A stretch of 64,000 nt of DNA from Thauera sp. 2A1 (GCF_009469595.2 NZ_SSXV01000001.1:124001-188000), one strand, 5' to 3'. Positions 54,619 to 64,000 are shown, numbered from the stretch's first letter. A program made the numbers and translations. The notes: a model not told the origin generated them from the letters alone.

Positions 54619-55554
54619 TTACGCCAGCTTGTGGCCGGTCAGGCGTTCGTAGGCTTCGCGGTACTTGCCCGCGGTGTGCTCGATCACGTCGGCCGGCAGC
54701 TTGGGGCCGGGGGCCGTCTTGCCCCAATCCAGCGTCTCGAGATAGTCGCGCACGTACTGCTTGTCGAAGGAGGGCGGGCTGATGCCTTCGCGGTAGCTGT
54801 CCGCGGGCCAGAAGCGCGACGAATCCGGCGTGAGCGCCTCGTCGATCAGGTGCAGCGTGCCCTGGGCGTCGATGCCGAACTCGAACTTGGTGTCGGCGAT
54901 GATGATGCCGCGGCTGGCAGCGTAGTCGGCCGCTTCCGAATACAGCGCGATCGCCGCCTTGCGTGCCTCCTCGGCAAGCTGGGCGCCGGTCTTGCCGGTG
55001 CCGGCGAGCGCGTCCTTCAGCAGCGCGTCGCAGCGCGCCTGTGCCTGCTCGAAGGAGATGTTCTCGTCGTGCTCGCCCATGTCGGCCTTCGACGAGGGCG
55101 TGAAGATCGGCGCCGGCAGCTTGGCCGCCTGCTTGAGGCCGGCGGGCAGGGCGATGCCGCAGATCGCGCCGGTGGCCTGGTAGTCCTTCCAGCCCGAGCC
55201 GATCACGTAGCCGCGTACCACCGCCTCGATTGGCAGTGGCTTCAGGCGCTTGACCACCAGCGCACGCCCGCGCACCTGGTCGCGCTCGTCGGCGGCCACC
55301 ACGGTCTCGGGGTCGATGCCGGTGAGCTGGTTGGGCAGGATGTGGGCGAGCCTGTCGAACCAGAAGTTCGCCAGCGCCACCAGCACGCGGCCCTTGTCCG
55401 GAATCGGATCGGGCAGCACAACGTCGAAGGCCGACAGGCGGTCGCTGGTGACGATCAGCAGACGGTCGGCATCGACCGCGTAGATGTCGCGCACCTTGCC
55501 GCGGCCGAGCAGCGGCAGGCTCTTGATGGAGGATTCGAACAGGGGAGTCGCCAC
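54619..55554 (-). CDS. purC: Phosphoribosylaminoimidazole-succinocarboxamide synthase
   Basis: Start chosen at GTG 55554, giving 311 residues ([27 protein letters not shown]); the longer open frame upstream is not family-like. [38 protein letters not shown] and KFEFGID are SAICAR-synthetase blocks. It condenses CAIR with aspartate in purine synthesis. In related genomes purC often neighbours fba; here an amidohydrolase, a DUF3422 gene and dctA lie between. Confidence 0.95.
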   Translation of the reverse strand: MATPLFESSIKSLPLLGRGKVRDIYAVDADRLLIVTSDRLSAFDVVLPDPIPDKGRVLVALANFWFDRLAHILPNQLTGIDPETVVAADERDQVRGRALVVKRLKPLPIEAVVRGYVIGSGWKDYQATGAICGIALPAGLKQAAKLPAPIFTPSSKADMGEHDENISFEQAQARCDALLKDALAGTGKTGAQLAEEARKAAIALYSEAADYAASRGIIIADTKFEFGIDAQGTLHLIDEALTPDSSRFWPADSYREGISPPSFDKQYVRDYLETLDWGKTAPGPKLPADVIEHTAGKYREAYERLTGHKLA

Positions 55555-55905
55555 GGCGGGGCCTCGGTTGCTGGCAAAGCAGGGATTATAGGGGAGGGGC
55601 GCGCTCTTTCGAGCGTGAGAGGGGGGTGACGATTGACAAACGCGCATACCGAAAAAACGCATTGCCGTTCGGCCCGCAAGCTGCAATCCTTGAACTCGAT
55701 TTCTTCCCATCTCGGGTCGAGAAGGTCGATCCCGCATCGTCAATGAAAAACCTGCTTCTGGAGTAACGTTCGATCCCCCGTAGGATGCCAGCGCGTCAAG
55801 CGGTTGGGCGTTTGCGTACAGCGCCTGGCAGGGTGTTGAAGCACCTGGCGTTCGTCACCTGTGATCGGTTCTTGTCAGCCTGTTCTTGGCCAGAGGAGTA
55901 AAGCC
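55555..55905. other. Intergenic region of 351 bp between purC and the amidohydrolase
   Basis: No protein-like frame or known repeat was seen. It must contain the divergent purC and amidohydrolase promoters. TTGACA at 55633-55638 is a perfect -35 hexamer on the plus strand, but no matching -10 follows at 16-18 bases. The plus-strand end holds the AGAGGAG ribosome-binding site of the amidohydrolase. Confidence 0.5.
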
Positions 55906-56913
55906 ATGCATCACCACGCCCATTCGTCCATCGATATCCATGCGCACTACTATCCGGAATCCTATATCCGTCTGATTGAAAAATATGGATCGGAGTTCGG
56001 TGCCATGGTGGACACCTCGAATCCTTCCAGGCCAGTGATCAAATCGGCCCCGACGATTTCAGCCCTGGAAGATCGCTTCATTCATATGGAGGCCCGGATT
56101 GAGGACATGGACAGGATAGGCGTGGATGTGCATGCAATTTCCATGACCATGCCGATGATTCTCTGGGCCGGCGCCAAGCTTCAACAACAACTGGTTGAAG
56201 CTCATAATGACGCGGCGTTCGAGGCCTATCAAAAATATCCGGATCGGCTTTGCGTACTCGCAACGCTGCCTTTCGACGACATCGATCTGGCGATCGCGGA
56301 ACTCGATCGCATTGCGAACATGCCCGGCCTGAAGGGGATTTATTCCGAAACCCGGATCTCCAGGAACAAGGAGATCGATGACGAGTCCCTGTATCCCCTG
56401 TGGGAGCGCCTCGAAGCCATGGGGTTGCCCCTTTTCCTGCATCCGGTGCATGTGGTCGAGCCGGCGCGCCTGGGCAAGTATTTCATGGTCAACACCATCG
56501 GTAATCCGGTGGACACCGGCATTGCCGCATCGCGGCTGATCTATAGCGGCATCCTTGACCGCTTTCCGAAGCTGGAGGTTGTCCTGCCGCACGCAGGCGG
56601 CGTCTATCCGATTCTTTTCGGTCGCATGACCCGCGCCTGGGAACGGAGCAAAGGCGGTCTCGACGCCAGCAAGGGTCGGGGCGCGGATGCTTATTTGAAA
56701 CGCTTCTACTACGACAATATTTCCCACTCCAACGAAGTCATGGAGTATCTGGTGAAGCTGGTCGGTGCCGACCGGATCATGCTGGGCAGCGATTACTGCT
56801 TCGACATGGGCTATGAGCGCCCCTGCGACAAGGTCGAAGGCTACGACTTTCTCAACGCGGCGGACAAGAAACTGATCCTGGGCGAAACAGCCAGGAAGCT
56901 GTTGAAACTCTGA
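55906..56913 (+). CDS. ACMSD-like amidohydrolase / decarboxylase
   Basis: ATG 55906, eight bases after AGAGGAG, gives 335 residues: MHHHAHSSIDIHAHYYPESY. The IDIHAHYYP metal motif (HxH), FLHPVHVV, VVLPHAGGVYPI and LGSDYCFDMGYE (final metal Asp) match the ACMSD branch of the amidohydrolase superfamily, which decarboxylates 2-amino-3-carboxymuconate semialdehyde or hydroxybenzoates such as gamma-resorcylate. Length agrees with the family (about 335). No catabolic partner genes are adjacent; it is flanked by purC and a DUF3422 gene. Substrate is undetermined. An upstream ATG (55861) lacks a ribosome-binding site. Confidence 0.82.
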   Translation: MHHHAHSSIDIHAHYYPESYIRLIEKYGSEFGAMVDTSNPSRPVIKSAPTISALEDRFIHMEARIEDMDRIGVDVHAISMTMPMILWAGAKLQQQLVEAHNDAAFEAYQKYPDRLCVLATLPFDDIDLAIAELDRIANMPGLKGIYSETRISRNKEIDDESLYPLWERLEAMGLPLFLHPVHVVEPARLGKYFMVNTIGNPVDTGIAASRLIYSGILDRFPKLEVVLPHAGGVYPILFGRMTRAWERSKGGLDASKGRGADAYLKRFYYDNISHSNEVMEYLVKLVGADRIMLGSDYCFDMGYERPCDKVEGYDFLNAADKKLILGETARKLLKL

Positions 56914-56990
56914 GTGGGTTCACGTTCCTGCCGACCGAAATGGCGACCGACGGCTCCGCCCCCTGCCGCCGAGGCGAGGGGGAGCCCTAC

Positions 56991-58286
56991 TCACTGATGC
57001 GCGTCGCCTTCCTCCTTGCCCAACAGCTTGCGCATCCGCCGCAGGCCCATGTACACGAAGCCGGCGATCACCGGGATCGATGCGGCGGTGAGGATCTCCG
57101 GCGTCACCGGCTCGATCAGGTGCTTGGCGCCCTTGGACATGTAATTGACCAGTTGCGACGCGTAATACGTGATCGCCACCACTGACAGGCCTTCCACCGT
57201 TTCCTGCAGGTGGAGCTGGATCTTGGCGCGGCGGTTCATCTGCGCCAGCAGCTCCTGATTCTGGCGTTCGAGTTCGATGTCCACCCGCGTGCGCAGCAGT
57301 TGCGAGTTGCGCGCGATCCGCGCCGACAGGTCGTCCTGGCGGCGGGCGATGGAGGCGCAGGTGTCGATCGCCGGCACCAGGCGCCGATCCATGAACTCGC
57401 CGATGGGCGAGAAGCCGGGCAGGCGTTGCTCGCGCAGGTCGTCGATGCGCTGTTGCACCAGCCGGTAGTAGGCCGCCGCTGCACCGAAGCGAAAGGTGGT
57501 GCGCGCGACGGAACGTTCCACCTCGGCGGCGAGCCGTGACAGGCGGCCGAGCACTGCGCGGTCGTCCTCGGCGCTGCGTGCCTGCCCCATGCCGTCCATC
57601 AGGTCGGCCAGCTCGTCCTCCGCGCGCGACAGCAGGCGGCCCACCTGCTTGGCGACCGGGAAGGCGAGCAGCGCCATGACGCGGTAGGTCTCGATTTCCA
57701 CCAGGCGCTGGGCGATGCGGCCGGCCTGGCGCGGCGTGAGGTCGTCGTCCAGCACCAGGAAGTGCGAGAAGCCCTCATGCAGGTGGAAGTCGGTCAGCAC
57801 CCAGCCGGCGCCGTCGGCCACCTGCGACGCCACCATGGCCTGGCCGCGGGGCGACTGCTGTTGCAGCACCGTCTCGGGCCGCACCTCGTCGGTGCTGCGC
57901 ACCTCGATGTGGGTGGCGGCGATCAGTTGCCCCGGAATGTCCTTGCGCCAGGCAGCCGGCACGTGGAGCAGCGCGTATTCGTCGGCCGTGTCGGTGGGAT
58001 CGATGCGGCGGAAGAAGCAGTAGCTGGAGAATTCGTTGTGCCGCTCCCACTTCAGCCGGAAGCCGGCCGACTGCAGCAGCAGGTGGCCCGACGCCAAGTC
58101 CGGCTCCGGCAGGTCGAGCTGCGCGGCCAGCGCCCTCAGGTGATCCGCTTCGCGCTCGGCGCTGCCTTCGTGGTGCAGGAAGGCGAGGTAGGTGACGAAC
58201 TCGGGGGTGTCGAGCGCGACCGGCGGCCGGGCATGGACTTCGTCGCTGAGCGTCTGGCGCAGCGGGTGCTGTTCGAAGAAGGGCAT
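56991..58286 (-). CDS. DUF3422 family protein
   Basis: A 431-residue protein beginning MPFFEQHPLRQTLSDEVHARPPVAL, the DUF3422 hallmark, with FRLKWERHNEFSSYCFFR. A long helical/coiled central part (RLSRLAAEVERSVARTTFRFGAAAAYYRLVQQRI; NRRAKIQLHLQETVEGLSVVAITYYASQLVNYM) precedes two hydrophobic C-terminal helices (VAITYYASQLVNYM and AASIPVIAGFVYMGL), so it is probably inner-membrane. Function is not established. It converges with the amidohydrolase and ends 77 bp from it; a GC-rich imperfect hairpin lies between. Confidence 0.88.
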   Translation of the reverse strand: MPFFEQHPLRQTLSDEVHARPPVALDTPEFVTYLAFLHHEGSAEREADHLRALAAQLDLPEPDLASGHLLLQSAGFRLKWERHNEFSSYCFFRRIDPTDTADEYALLHVPAAWRKDIPGQLIAATHIEVRSTDEVRPETVLQQQSPRGQAMVASQVADGAGWVLTDFHLHEGFSHFLVLDDDLTPRQAGRIAQRLVEIETYRVMALLAFPVAKQVGRLLSRAEDELADLMDGMGQARSAEDDRAVLGRLSRLAAEVERSVARTTFRFGAAAAYYRLVQQRIDDLREQRLPGFSPIGEFMDRRLVPAIDTCASIARRQDDLSARIARNSQLLRTRVDIELERQNQELLAQMNRRAKIQLHLQETVEGLSVVAITYYASQLVNYMSKGAKHLIEPVTPEILTAASIPVIAGFVYMGLRRMRKLLGKEEGDAHQ

Positions 58287-58414
58287 TGAATGCGCGGCGG
58301 GCGCCCCGGGGCACCCGCGTTGAATGAGGAAGCCGCATTCTTGCCCAGGCTCGATGTCGGGACAAGCGCGGCGGTGCGAAGGGGAGGTCCGTGCCGGCCT
58401 CCCCGCCGCCGGGC

Positions 58415-59758
58415 TCAGGCCTTCTGGCCGGCCATCGAGGTCACGTGCAGGTGGGATTCAACCGCGTCCAGCACCACCTCGGGCTCGTCGGCCTCGAGTT
58501 CGGTCTCGTTGTTCAGATGCGAGCGCAGGCGCTCTTCGTCGAGATCATTGCACCACTTGGCCACCACCACCGTCGCCACCGAGTTGCCGATCAGGTTGGT
58601 CAGCGCGCGGGCTTCCGACATGAAGCGGTCGATGCCCAGGATCAGCGCCAGACCGGCCACCGGCACGCCGCCCACTGCCGACAGCGTGGCCGCCAGCACG
58701 ATGAAGCCGCTGCCGGTGATCCCCGCGGCGCCCTTGGAGGTGAGCAGCAGCACCAGCAGCAGGGTGATCTGCTGGGTGAGGTCCATCGGCGTGTTGGTCG
58801 CCTGGGCGATGAACACCGCCGCCATCGTCAGGTAGATGGAGGTGCCGTCCAGGTTGAAGGAGTAGCCGGTGGGAATGACCAGGCCGACCGTCGACTTCTT
58901 GCAGCCCAGGTTCTCGAGCTTGGCCATGATGCGCGGCAGGGCCGATTCCGACGACGAGGTGCCGAGCACGATCAGCAGCTCTTCCTTGATGTAGCGGATG
59001 AGCTTCACCACCGAGAAGCCGTGCAGCCGCGCGATGGTGCCGAGCACGACGAAGATGAAGATCAGGCAGGTGGCGTAGAAGGTGCCCATCAGCATGCCGA
59101 GCTGGGCCAGCGTGCCGACGCCGTGCTTGCCGATGGTGAAGGCCATGGCACCGAAGGCACCGATGGGGGCGACCTTCATGATGTAGCCGACGATGGCGAA
59201 CAGCACGTGCGAGAACTTCTCGATCATGTCGAACACCAGCGTCCCGCGGCCGCCGAAGCGATGCAGCGCGAAGCCGAACAGCACCGAGAACAGCAGCACC
59301 TGCAGGATCTCGCCCTTGGCAAACGCATCCACCACGGTGGTCGGGATCACGTTGAGCAGGAAGTCGGTGGTCGTCTGCATCTTGCCCGGCGCGGTGTAGG
59401 CGGCGATCGCCTTGGTGTCCAGCGTGGCCGGATCTACGTTCATGCCGGCGCCTGGCTGCACCACGTTGACGATGATGAGGCCGACGATCAGCGCGATCGA
59501 GCTGACGATCTCGAAGTACAGCAGGGCAAGGCCGCCGGTCTTGCCGACCTTCTTCATGTCTTCCATGCCGGCGATGCCGACGACCACGGTGCAGAAGATG
59601 ATCGGCGCGATGATCATCTTGATGAGCTTGATGAAGCCGTCGCCCAGCGGCTTCATCGCCGCGCCGGTCTCGGGGTAGAAGTGGCCCAGCAACACGCCCA
59701 GGATGATCGCGACGATCACCTGGAAGTACAGCGAGCGGAACAGCGATTTCCGGATCAT
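58415..59758 (-). CDS. dctA: C4-dicarboxylate:Na+/H+ symporter
   Basis: From ATG 59758, preceded by GGAGGAGACAACC, the protein has 447 residues ([20 protein letters not shown]). [21 protein letters not shown] holds the serine-rich hairpin, [20 protein letters not shown] the substrate-binding Asn-Asp motif, and [19 protein letters not shown] the second hairpin, all diagnostic of the GltP/DctA (SLC1) family. It imports succinate, fumarate and malate. It is monocistronic, with a 133-bp gap up to a MITE-like element upstream. Confidence 0.93.
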   Translation of the reverse strand: MIRKSLFRSLYFQVIVAIILGVLLGHFYPETGAAMKPLGDGFIKLIKMIIAPIIFCTVVVGIAGMEDMKKVGKTGGLALLYFEIVSSIALIVGLIIVNVVQPGAGMNVDPATLDTKAIAAYTAPGKMQTTTDFLLNVIPTTVVDAFAKGEILQVLLFSVLFGFALHRFGGRGTLVFDMIEKFSHVLFAIVGYIMKVAPIGAFGAMAFTIGKHGVGTLAQLGMLMGTFYATCLIFIFVVLGTIARLHGFSVVKLIRYIKEELLIVLGTSSSESALPRIMAKLENLGCKKSTVGLVIPTGYSFNLDGTSIYLTMAAVFIAQATNTPMDLTQQITLLLVLLLTSKGAAGITGSGFIVLAATLSAVGGVPVAGLALILGIDRFMSEARALTNLIGNSVATVVVAKWCNDLDEERLRSHLNNETELEADEPEVVLDAVESHLHVTSMAGQKA

Positions 59759-59890
59759 GGTTGTCTCCTCCTTGGAAGGTGGGCGGATTGTGTCCGCCGC
59801 CATCCGGGGTGGAAATTGTGTTCATCCACACTGTGGAAACTACGCATGCCGCGTTCTTGCACCGGAGCGCACGACCAGTGCCGCAAACTC

Positions 59891-60030
59891 GGTCTGGCGG
59901 TGGGCGATGCGCTCCGTCAGCCTGCCGCTACGCGGCCAACGCGCTGCGGAGTTCACGCAAATGCGCGACCTCGCTTCGCTCGGGACTCGGACAGTGCTCG
60001 TCCGCTCCACGCATCCCCCACCGCCAGACC
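59891..60030. mobile_element. MITE-like element, copy 1
   Basis: A 140-bp element bounded by terminal inverted repeats: GGTCTGGCGGTGGGCGATGC at the left and the complement of GGTCTGGCGGTGGGGGATGC at the right (one mismatch). An internal hairpin GCCGC-TAC-GCGGC is present. It encodes no transposase. It is the reverse complement, with few changes, of 62560-62698. The last base is also the first base of the fba stop triplet. No target-site duplication was recognised. Confidence 0.75.
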
Positions 60031-61079
60031 TACCGTGGTGCCGACCCGTAGCGTTTCGCCAGCACCTCCAGCGGCAGCGGCCTGATACCGCTCGCCTGCC
60101 CGGCGCAGCCGAACGCCTCGAAACGTTCGCGGCAGATGTCGCGCGCGGCGTCGCGGGCGGCCTTGAAGAACTTGCGCGGATCGAACTCCTTGCGGTCGGT
60201 CGCCATCAGCCGGCGCATCGCACCGCTCATCGCCAGGCGCAGGTCGGTGTCGATGTTGACCTTGCGCACGCCGCTCCTGATGCCCTGCACGATGGCCTCC
60301 ACCGGCACGCCGTAGGTCTCGCCGATCTCGCCGCCGTGCTCGCGGATGATGGCGAGCCATTCCTGCGGCACGCTGCTGGAGCCATGCATCACCAGGTGGG
60401 TGTTGGGGATGCGGGCATGAATGGCGGCGATGCGGTCGATGGCGAGGATGTCGCCGGTGGGCGGGCGCGAGAACTTGTAGGCGCCGTGACTGGTGCCGAT
60501 CGCCACCGCCAGCGCATCGACGCCGGTGGCGGCGACGAAATCGGCGGCCTCCGCGGGGTCGGTCAGCATCTGGCTGTGGTCCAGCGTGCCTTCGGCGCCG
60601 ACGCCGTCCTCCTCGCCGGCCTGGCCGGTCTCGAGCGAGCCGAGGCAGCCGAGCTCGCCCTCCACCGACACGCCCACCGCGTGCGCCATCTCCACCACGC
60701 GACGGGTCACGTCGACGTTGTAGGCGTAGCTCGCCGGCGTCTTCATGTCCTCGCGCAGCGAGCCGTCCATCATCACGCTGGTGAAGCCGCTGCGGATCGA
60801 CTGCTGGCACACCGCCGGGCTGGCGCCGTGGTCCTGGTGCAGGCAGATCGGGATGTCGGGCCACTGCTCGACGGCGGCCTCCACCATCTTCTTCAGGAAG
60901 ACTTCGCCGGCATAGCTGCGCGCGCCGGCCGAGGCCTGCAGGATTACCGGGCTGTCGGTGGCCTCGGCGGCGAGCATGATCGCGTGGATCTGCTCCATGT
61001 TGTTGATGTTGAAGGCGGGCACGCCATAGCCGTGTTCGGCGGCGTGGTCGAGCAGTTGGCGCAGGGCGATCATGGACAT
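60030..61079 (-). CDS. fba: Class II fructose-bisphosphate aldolase
   Basis: A 349-residue class II aldolase starting [47 protein letters not shown] holds the catalytic Asp and zinc His, [20 protein letters not shown] and [12 protein letters not shown] a further zinc His region, [12 protein letters not shown] the third, and [12 protein letters not shown] the phosphate site. It serves glycolysis, gluconeogenesis or the Calvin cycle. It lies downstream of pgk, separated by REP-like repeats; pyruvate kinase, often between the two in related genomes, is not there. The stop triplet touches a MITE-like element. Confidence 0.95.
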   Translation of the reverse strand: MSMIALRQLLDHAAEHGYGVPAFNINNMEQIHAIMLAAEATDSPVILQASAGARSYAGEVFLKKMVEAAVEQWPDIPICLHQDHGASPAVCQQSIRSGFTSVMMDGSLREDMKTPASYAYNVDVTRRVVEMAHAVGVSVEGELGCLGSLETGQAGEEDGVGAEGTLDHSQMLTDPAEAADFVAATGVDALAVAIGTSHGAYKFSRPPTGDILAIDRIAAIHARIPNTHLVMHGSSSVPQEWLAIIREHGGEIGETYGVPVEAIVQGIRSGVRKVNIDTDLRLAMSGAMRRLMATDRKEFDPRKFFKAARDAARDICRERFEAFGCAGQASGIRPLPLEVLAKRYGSAPR

Positions 61080-61104
61080 GGCGAGGTCTCCTCATGGGGT
61101 GCTC

Positions 61105-61212
61105 GTAGGAGCGGGCTTGACCGCGATTGCGGTGTTCGTCGCGCTCAAGCGCGCTCCTACATTGCGGGTTCAGCTTGACCGCGACAACCGCGGCAATCGC
61201 GGTCAAGCCAGC
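61105..61212. repeat. REP-like cluster (family 2)
   Basis: A direct copy (61105-61127, GTAGGAGCGGGCTTGACCGC...) faces a diverged complement (61139-61160, ...CAAGCGCGCTCCTAC), and a further imperfect inverted pair (TTGACCGCGA / TCGCGGTCAA) follows to about 61212. It occupies the space between pgk and fba. Confidence 0.75.
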
Positions 61213-61235
61213 TCCCGCGGCACGTTGTTTGTGAA

Positions 61236-62474
61236 TCAGGTCATTTCGGGTTCGTGCTCGAACGCCGGCACGGGCTCGACGCGCCGGCTGCCCGGCCGTG
61301 CGCGCGCCTTCAGCGCGGCGATGGCGGGCAGCTCGCGGCCTTCGAGGAACTCGAGAAAGGCGCCGCCGCCGGTGGAGATGTAGTCGATGCGGTCTGCCAC
61401 GCCGAAGCGAGCGATCGCCGACAGCGTGTCGCCGCCGCCGGCGATGCTGAAGGCGGGGCTCGCCGCGACTGCACCCGCCAGCGCGGCGGTGCCGGCGGCG
61501 AAGGGCTCGAGTTCGAACACGCCGACCGGCCCGTTCCACACGATGGTGCCGGCGCGCTCGAGCAGCTCGGCGAGCGAGCGCCGGCTGTCGGGGCCGATGT
61601 CGAGGATCATCTCGTCGGCTGCGACCTCATCGACATGCACGCAGCGGGTGCGCGCATCGGCGGCGAAGCGGTCGGCGGCGACGACGTCCTCGGGCAGCCA
61701 CACGACGCCGTTGTGTGCTGCCAGCCGGCGCTGCACCGCGCGCGCAGCGTCGGTCAGGTCGGGCTCGTACAGCGACCGGCCCACCGGGTAGCCGCGCGCG
61801 GCGAGGAAGGTGTTGGCGATGCCGCCGCCGAGCACCAGCACATCCACCTTGTCGGCCAGGCTCTCGAGGATGGTGAGCTTGGTCGACACCTTGGAGCCGG
61901 CGACGATGGCCGCCAGCGGCCGCGCCGGCTGCGCCAGCGCACGGCCCAGGGCGTCGAGTTCGCCGCACATCAGCGGCCCCGCGCAGGCCACCGGCGCCGC
62001 CATCGCCAGCGCGTGCAGCGTGCATTCCTTGCGGTGCGCGGTGCCGAAGGCGTCATTCACATACACGTCGACGAAGCGGGCGATGCGCGCGGCCAGCGCC
62101 GGGTCGTCGGCCTTCTCGCCGACGTTGCCACGGCAGTTCTCCAGCAGCACCACGTCGCCCGGACGCAGGGTGAAGCCGCCATCCACCCAGTCGCGCACCA
62201 AAGGCACCGGCCGTCCCAGCAGGTCGCCGAGGCAGGCGGCCACCGGCGCCAGCGAGTCGGCCGCCGTCAGCGCGCCTTCCCGCGGCCGGCCCAGGTGCGA
62301 GGTGATCATCACCGCCGCCCCGGCCTCCAGGCAGGCGAGGATGCCGGGCAGCGCGGCGCGGATGCGGGTGTCGTCCGCCAGCGTGCCATCGGCCTGCAGC
62401 GGCACGTTGAAGTCGGCGCGGATGAAGACCCGCTTGCCGGCGAGATCCACATCGGAAAGACGAAGGAAGTTCAT
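61236..62474 (-). CDS. pgk: Phosphoglycerate kinase
   Basis: A 412-residue protein: [74 protein letters not shown], then [16 protein letters not shown] and [11 protein letters not shown] (nucleotide-binding) are PGK hallmarks; length is normal. It catalyses 1,3-bisphosphoglycerate + ADP to 3-phosphoglycerate + ATP. Minus strand, between tkt and fba, with a MITE-like element in the 298-bp gap to tkt, where gap is often found in related genomes. Confidence 0.96.
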   Translation of the reverse strand: MNFLRLSDVDLAGKRVFIRADFNVPLQADGTLADDTRIRAALPGILACLEAGAAVMITSHLGRPREGALTAADSLAPVAACLGDLLGRPVPLVRDWVDGGFTLRPGDVVLLENCRGNVGEKADDPALAARIARFVDVYVNDAFGTAHRKECTLHALAMAAPVACAGPLMCGELDALGRALAQPARPLAAIVAGSKVSTKLTILESLADKVDVLVLGGGIANTFLAARGYPVGRSLYEPDLTDAARAVQRRLAAHNGVVWLPEDVVAADRFAADARTRCVHVDEVAADEMILDIGPDSRRSLAELLERAGTIVWNGPVGVFELEPFAAGTAALAGAVAASPAFSIAGGGDTLSAIARFGVADRIDYISTGGGAFLEFLEGRELPAIAALKARARPGSRRVEPVPAFEHEPEMT

Positions 62475-62559
62475 TGGAGTCTCCTCGGGTTGTTCAGATG
62501 TCCTTCAAAACGATTGCATGAAGGTTGCGGTAAAGCGGGCGGGTGTCTGCAATACGGCA

Positions 62560-62698
62560 GGTCTGGCGGTGGGGGATGCGTGGAACGGACGAGCACTGTC
62601 CGAGTCCCGAGCGAAGCGAGGTCGCGCATTTACGTAAACTCCGCAAGGCGTAGGCCGCGTAGCGGCAGGACGTGGAGCGCATCCCCCACCGCCAGACC
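62560..62698. mobile_element. MITE-like element, copy 2
   Basis: A 139-bp element with perfect terminal inverted repeats starting GGTCTGGCGGTGGGGGATGC; inverted relative to the copy at 59891-60030 and about 90% identical by eye. It contains the same internal hairpin (GCCGC-GTA-GCGGC). It fills half of the tkt-pgk gap. No gene and no clear target duplication seen. Confidence 0.78.
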
Positions 62699-62772
62699 GG
62701 ATTTGGCGCAATCGGGCCGTTGTCCCAGCTTGGGGTGGAACCCCTCGCGCCGGGGGCACTTCGTTAGCCGCA

Positions 62773-64000
62773 TCAAGTCGCCGACAGCAGCGCCCTTGCC
62801 CGTTCGAGCACCGCATCCACCGTGAATCCGAACTGCCGCAGCAGATCGCCGGCCGGTGCCGATTCGCCGAAGCGGTCGATGCCGAGCACCGCCCCGCGCA
62901 CGCCGGCGAGGTACTTCCACCAGCCGTCGCTGCGCGCCGCCTCGATCGCCAGGCGCGGCACGCCGGCCGGCAGCACGGCAGCGCGGTAATCGTCGGGCTG
63001 GCGATCGAACACGCTGGTGCAGGGCATCGACACCACCCGCAGCGCCACGCCTTCCGCCTGCAGCGCGGCGCGCACCTCCATCGCCAGCGCCACTTCCGAG
63101 CCGGTCGCGATGATCACCAGGCTTGGCGCGGGAGCATCCGCCAGCACGTAGCCGCCGCGGGCGATCGCCCGCAGTTGCGCGTCGCTGCGCGGCTGGTGCG
63201 GCAGGTTCTGACGCGACAGCGCGAGCAGCGTCGGACCATCACGCCGCGCCACCGCGGCATTCCACGCCACCTGCGTCTCCACCGCGTCGCACGGCCGCCA
63301 CACGTCCAGATCCGGAATCAGGCGCAGGCTGGGCAGATGCTCCACCGGCTGGTGGGTGGGGCCGTCCTCGCCGAGGCCGATGGAATCATGCGTCATCACA
63401 TAGACCACCCGCTGCCGCATCAGCGCGCTCATGCGGATGGCGTTGCGTGCATAGTCCGAGAACACCAGGAAGGTGGCGCCGAAGGGAATGAAGCCGCCGT
63501 GCAGCGCGATGCCGTTCAGCGCCGCGCTCATGCCGAACTCGCGCACGCCCCAGTTGATGTGGCGCCCCGGCTGGTCGGCGCGCACCGCGCCACAGCCCGG
63601 CCAGTCGGTGAGGTTGGAGTGCGTCAGGTCGGCCGAGCCGCCGAGCAGCTCCGGCAAGGCCCCTGCCAGCCGGCTGATGGCGAGCTGGCTCGCCTTGCGG
63701 CTGGCGATCGTGGCCGCTTCTTCGTTAACCGTCGCCACCAGCGCATCGGCCAGCACCGCAAAGCCGCCGGGCAGCTCGCCACGCATGCGGCGACTGAATT
63801 CGGCAGCGAGCTGCGGATGGTCGGCTACATACGCGGCCAGTCGCGCCTTCCATTCCTTGTGGTGCATCCGGCCATCGGCGCGCGCATCGAACGCGGTGCG
63901 CACTTCTTCCGGCACCTCGAAGGGAGCGTGCGTCCACCCGAGCGCGGCGCGCGTCGCGGCGACTTCGGCCGCGCCCAGCGGCGCGCCATGCACGTCGGCA
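62773..64000 (-). CDS. tkt: Transketolase, C-terminal part (partial)
   Basis: The frame is open to the window edge and contains about 408 residues of the C-terminal two-thirds. It begins ADVHGAPLGAAEV, then LPELLGGSADLTHSNLTDWPGCG, HINWGVREFGMSAALNGIALHGGFIPFGATFLVFSDYARNAIRMSAL and VYVMTHDSIGLGEDGPTHQPVEHLPSLRLIPDLDVWRP, the thiamine-binding and active-site blocks of transketolase. It acts in the pentose-phosphate or Calvin pathway. The real start lies beyond 64000. Confidence 0.95.
   Translation of the reverse strand, partial: ADVHGAPLGAAEVAATRAALGWTHAPFEVPEEVRTAFDARADGRMHHKEWKARLAAYVADHPQLAAEFSRRMRGELPGGFAVLADALVATVNEEAATIASRKASQLAISRLAGALPELLGGSADLTHSNLTDWPGCGAVRADQPGRHINWGVREFGMSAALNGIALHGGFIPFGATFLVFSDYARNAIRMSALMRQRVVYVMTHDSIGLGEDGPTHQPVEHLPSLRLIPDLDVWRPCDAVETQVAWNAAVARRDGPTLLALSRQNLPHQPRSDAQLRAIARGGYVLADAPAPSLVIIATGSEVALAMEVRAALQAEGVALRVVSMPCTSVFDRQPDDYRAAVLPAGVPRLAIEAARSDGWWKYLAGVRGAVLGIDRFGESAPAGDLLRQFGFTVDAVLERARALLSAT

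Noticed and set aside
56945-56990. GC-rich imperfect hairpin (GGCTCC-GCCCCC / GGGGGAGCC) between the amidohydrolase and DUF3422 genes as a bidirectional terminator
   Set aside because: Stem has a bulge and long loop and there is no T tract on either side; evidence too weak to annotate.
58381-58404. GGGGAGG...CCTCCCC hairpin after dctA as an intrinsic terminator
   Set aside because: Seven-base stem but no T-rich tail in the direction of dctA transcription.
62630-62920. Small frame reading through MITE copy 2 into tkt
   Set aside because: Mostly repeat sequence plus antisense tkt; no gene-like features.

Overview
The window looks like the chromosome of a high-GC betaproteobacterium of the Rhodocyclales/Zoogloeaceae type (Thauera, Azoarcus or Aromatoleum). 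The reasons are strong G+C bias, a polysaccharide locus carrying the acyl carrier protein / acyl-CoA ligase / PLP-decarboxylase trio that accompanies exosortase-A (XrtA/PEP-CTERM) systems, a fused cysNC, and housekeeping genes (argB, prlC, purC, dctA, fba, pgk, tkt) typical of that group. The genus assignment is inference.

Positions 1-20.8 kb are a surface-polysaccharide locus. A plus-strand run (end of wecE, two GT-C-like membrane proteins) faces a long minus-strand block: GT2 glycosyltransferases, a GT8-like transferase, an RmlD-like reductase, an MBOAT/SGNH-like O-acetylation pair, a membrane alkaline-phosphatase-superfamily enzyme with Thr in place of the sulfatase Cys, a sulfotransferase, a NodB deacetylase, a WbsX-like transferase, a Wzx-like flippase and rfbC.

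Positions 20.8-28.4 kb are a mobile-element and toxin-antitoxin (TA) archipelago that splits the dTDP-rhamnose genes rfbC, rfbA and rfbB. It holds a Phd/PIN pair between two copies of the rfbA 3' end, a RAYT (REP-associated tyrosine transposase) inside a strictly alternating 87-bp REP array, a decapitated Uma2 gene, a DUF6036-like pair, a PIN/HicB-like pair and a MntA/HepT pair. No rfbD is next to them; the reductase at 5.5-6.4 kb may substitute.

Positions 28.4-36.8 kb carry a large VanZ-heparinase II/III fusion, a small secreted protein and the XrtA-associated decarboxylase, acyl-CoA ligase and ACP. A fifth nucleotidyltransferase/HEPN pair is wedged between decarboxylase and ligase.

Positions 36.9-42.4 kb form a sulfate module: SLC13 permease, cysQ, cysD and cysNC. 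With the sulfotransferase upstream this suggests PAPS supply, PAP removal and a sulfated polymer. Positions 42.5-47.3 kb are a MarR-controlled EmrAB-like efflux locus with a divergent second exporter and a palindromic operator on the marR start.

Positions 47.3-64 kb are mostly housekeeping: argB, a DUF2892 protein, xthA, a DUF4124-glutaredoxin protein, prlC, a DUF2189 protein, an MFS transporter, purC, an ACMSD-like amidohydrolase, a DUF3422 protein, dctA, fba, pgk and partial tkt. Two inverted copies of a ~140-bp MITE-like element with terminal inverted repeats bracket fba-pgk. A second REP family (GTAGGAGCGGGCTTGACCGC) occurs at four intergenic sites and twice supplies a stop codon of the neighbouring gene.
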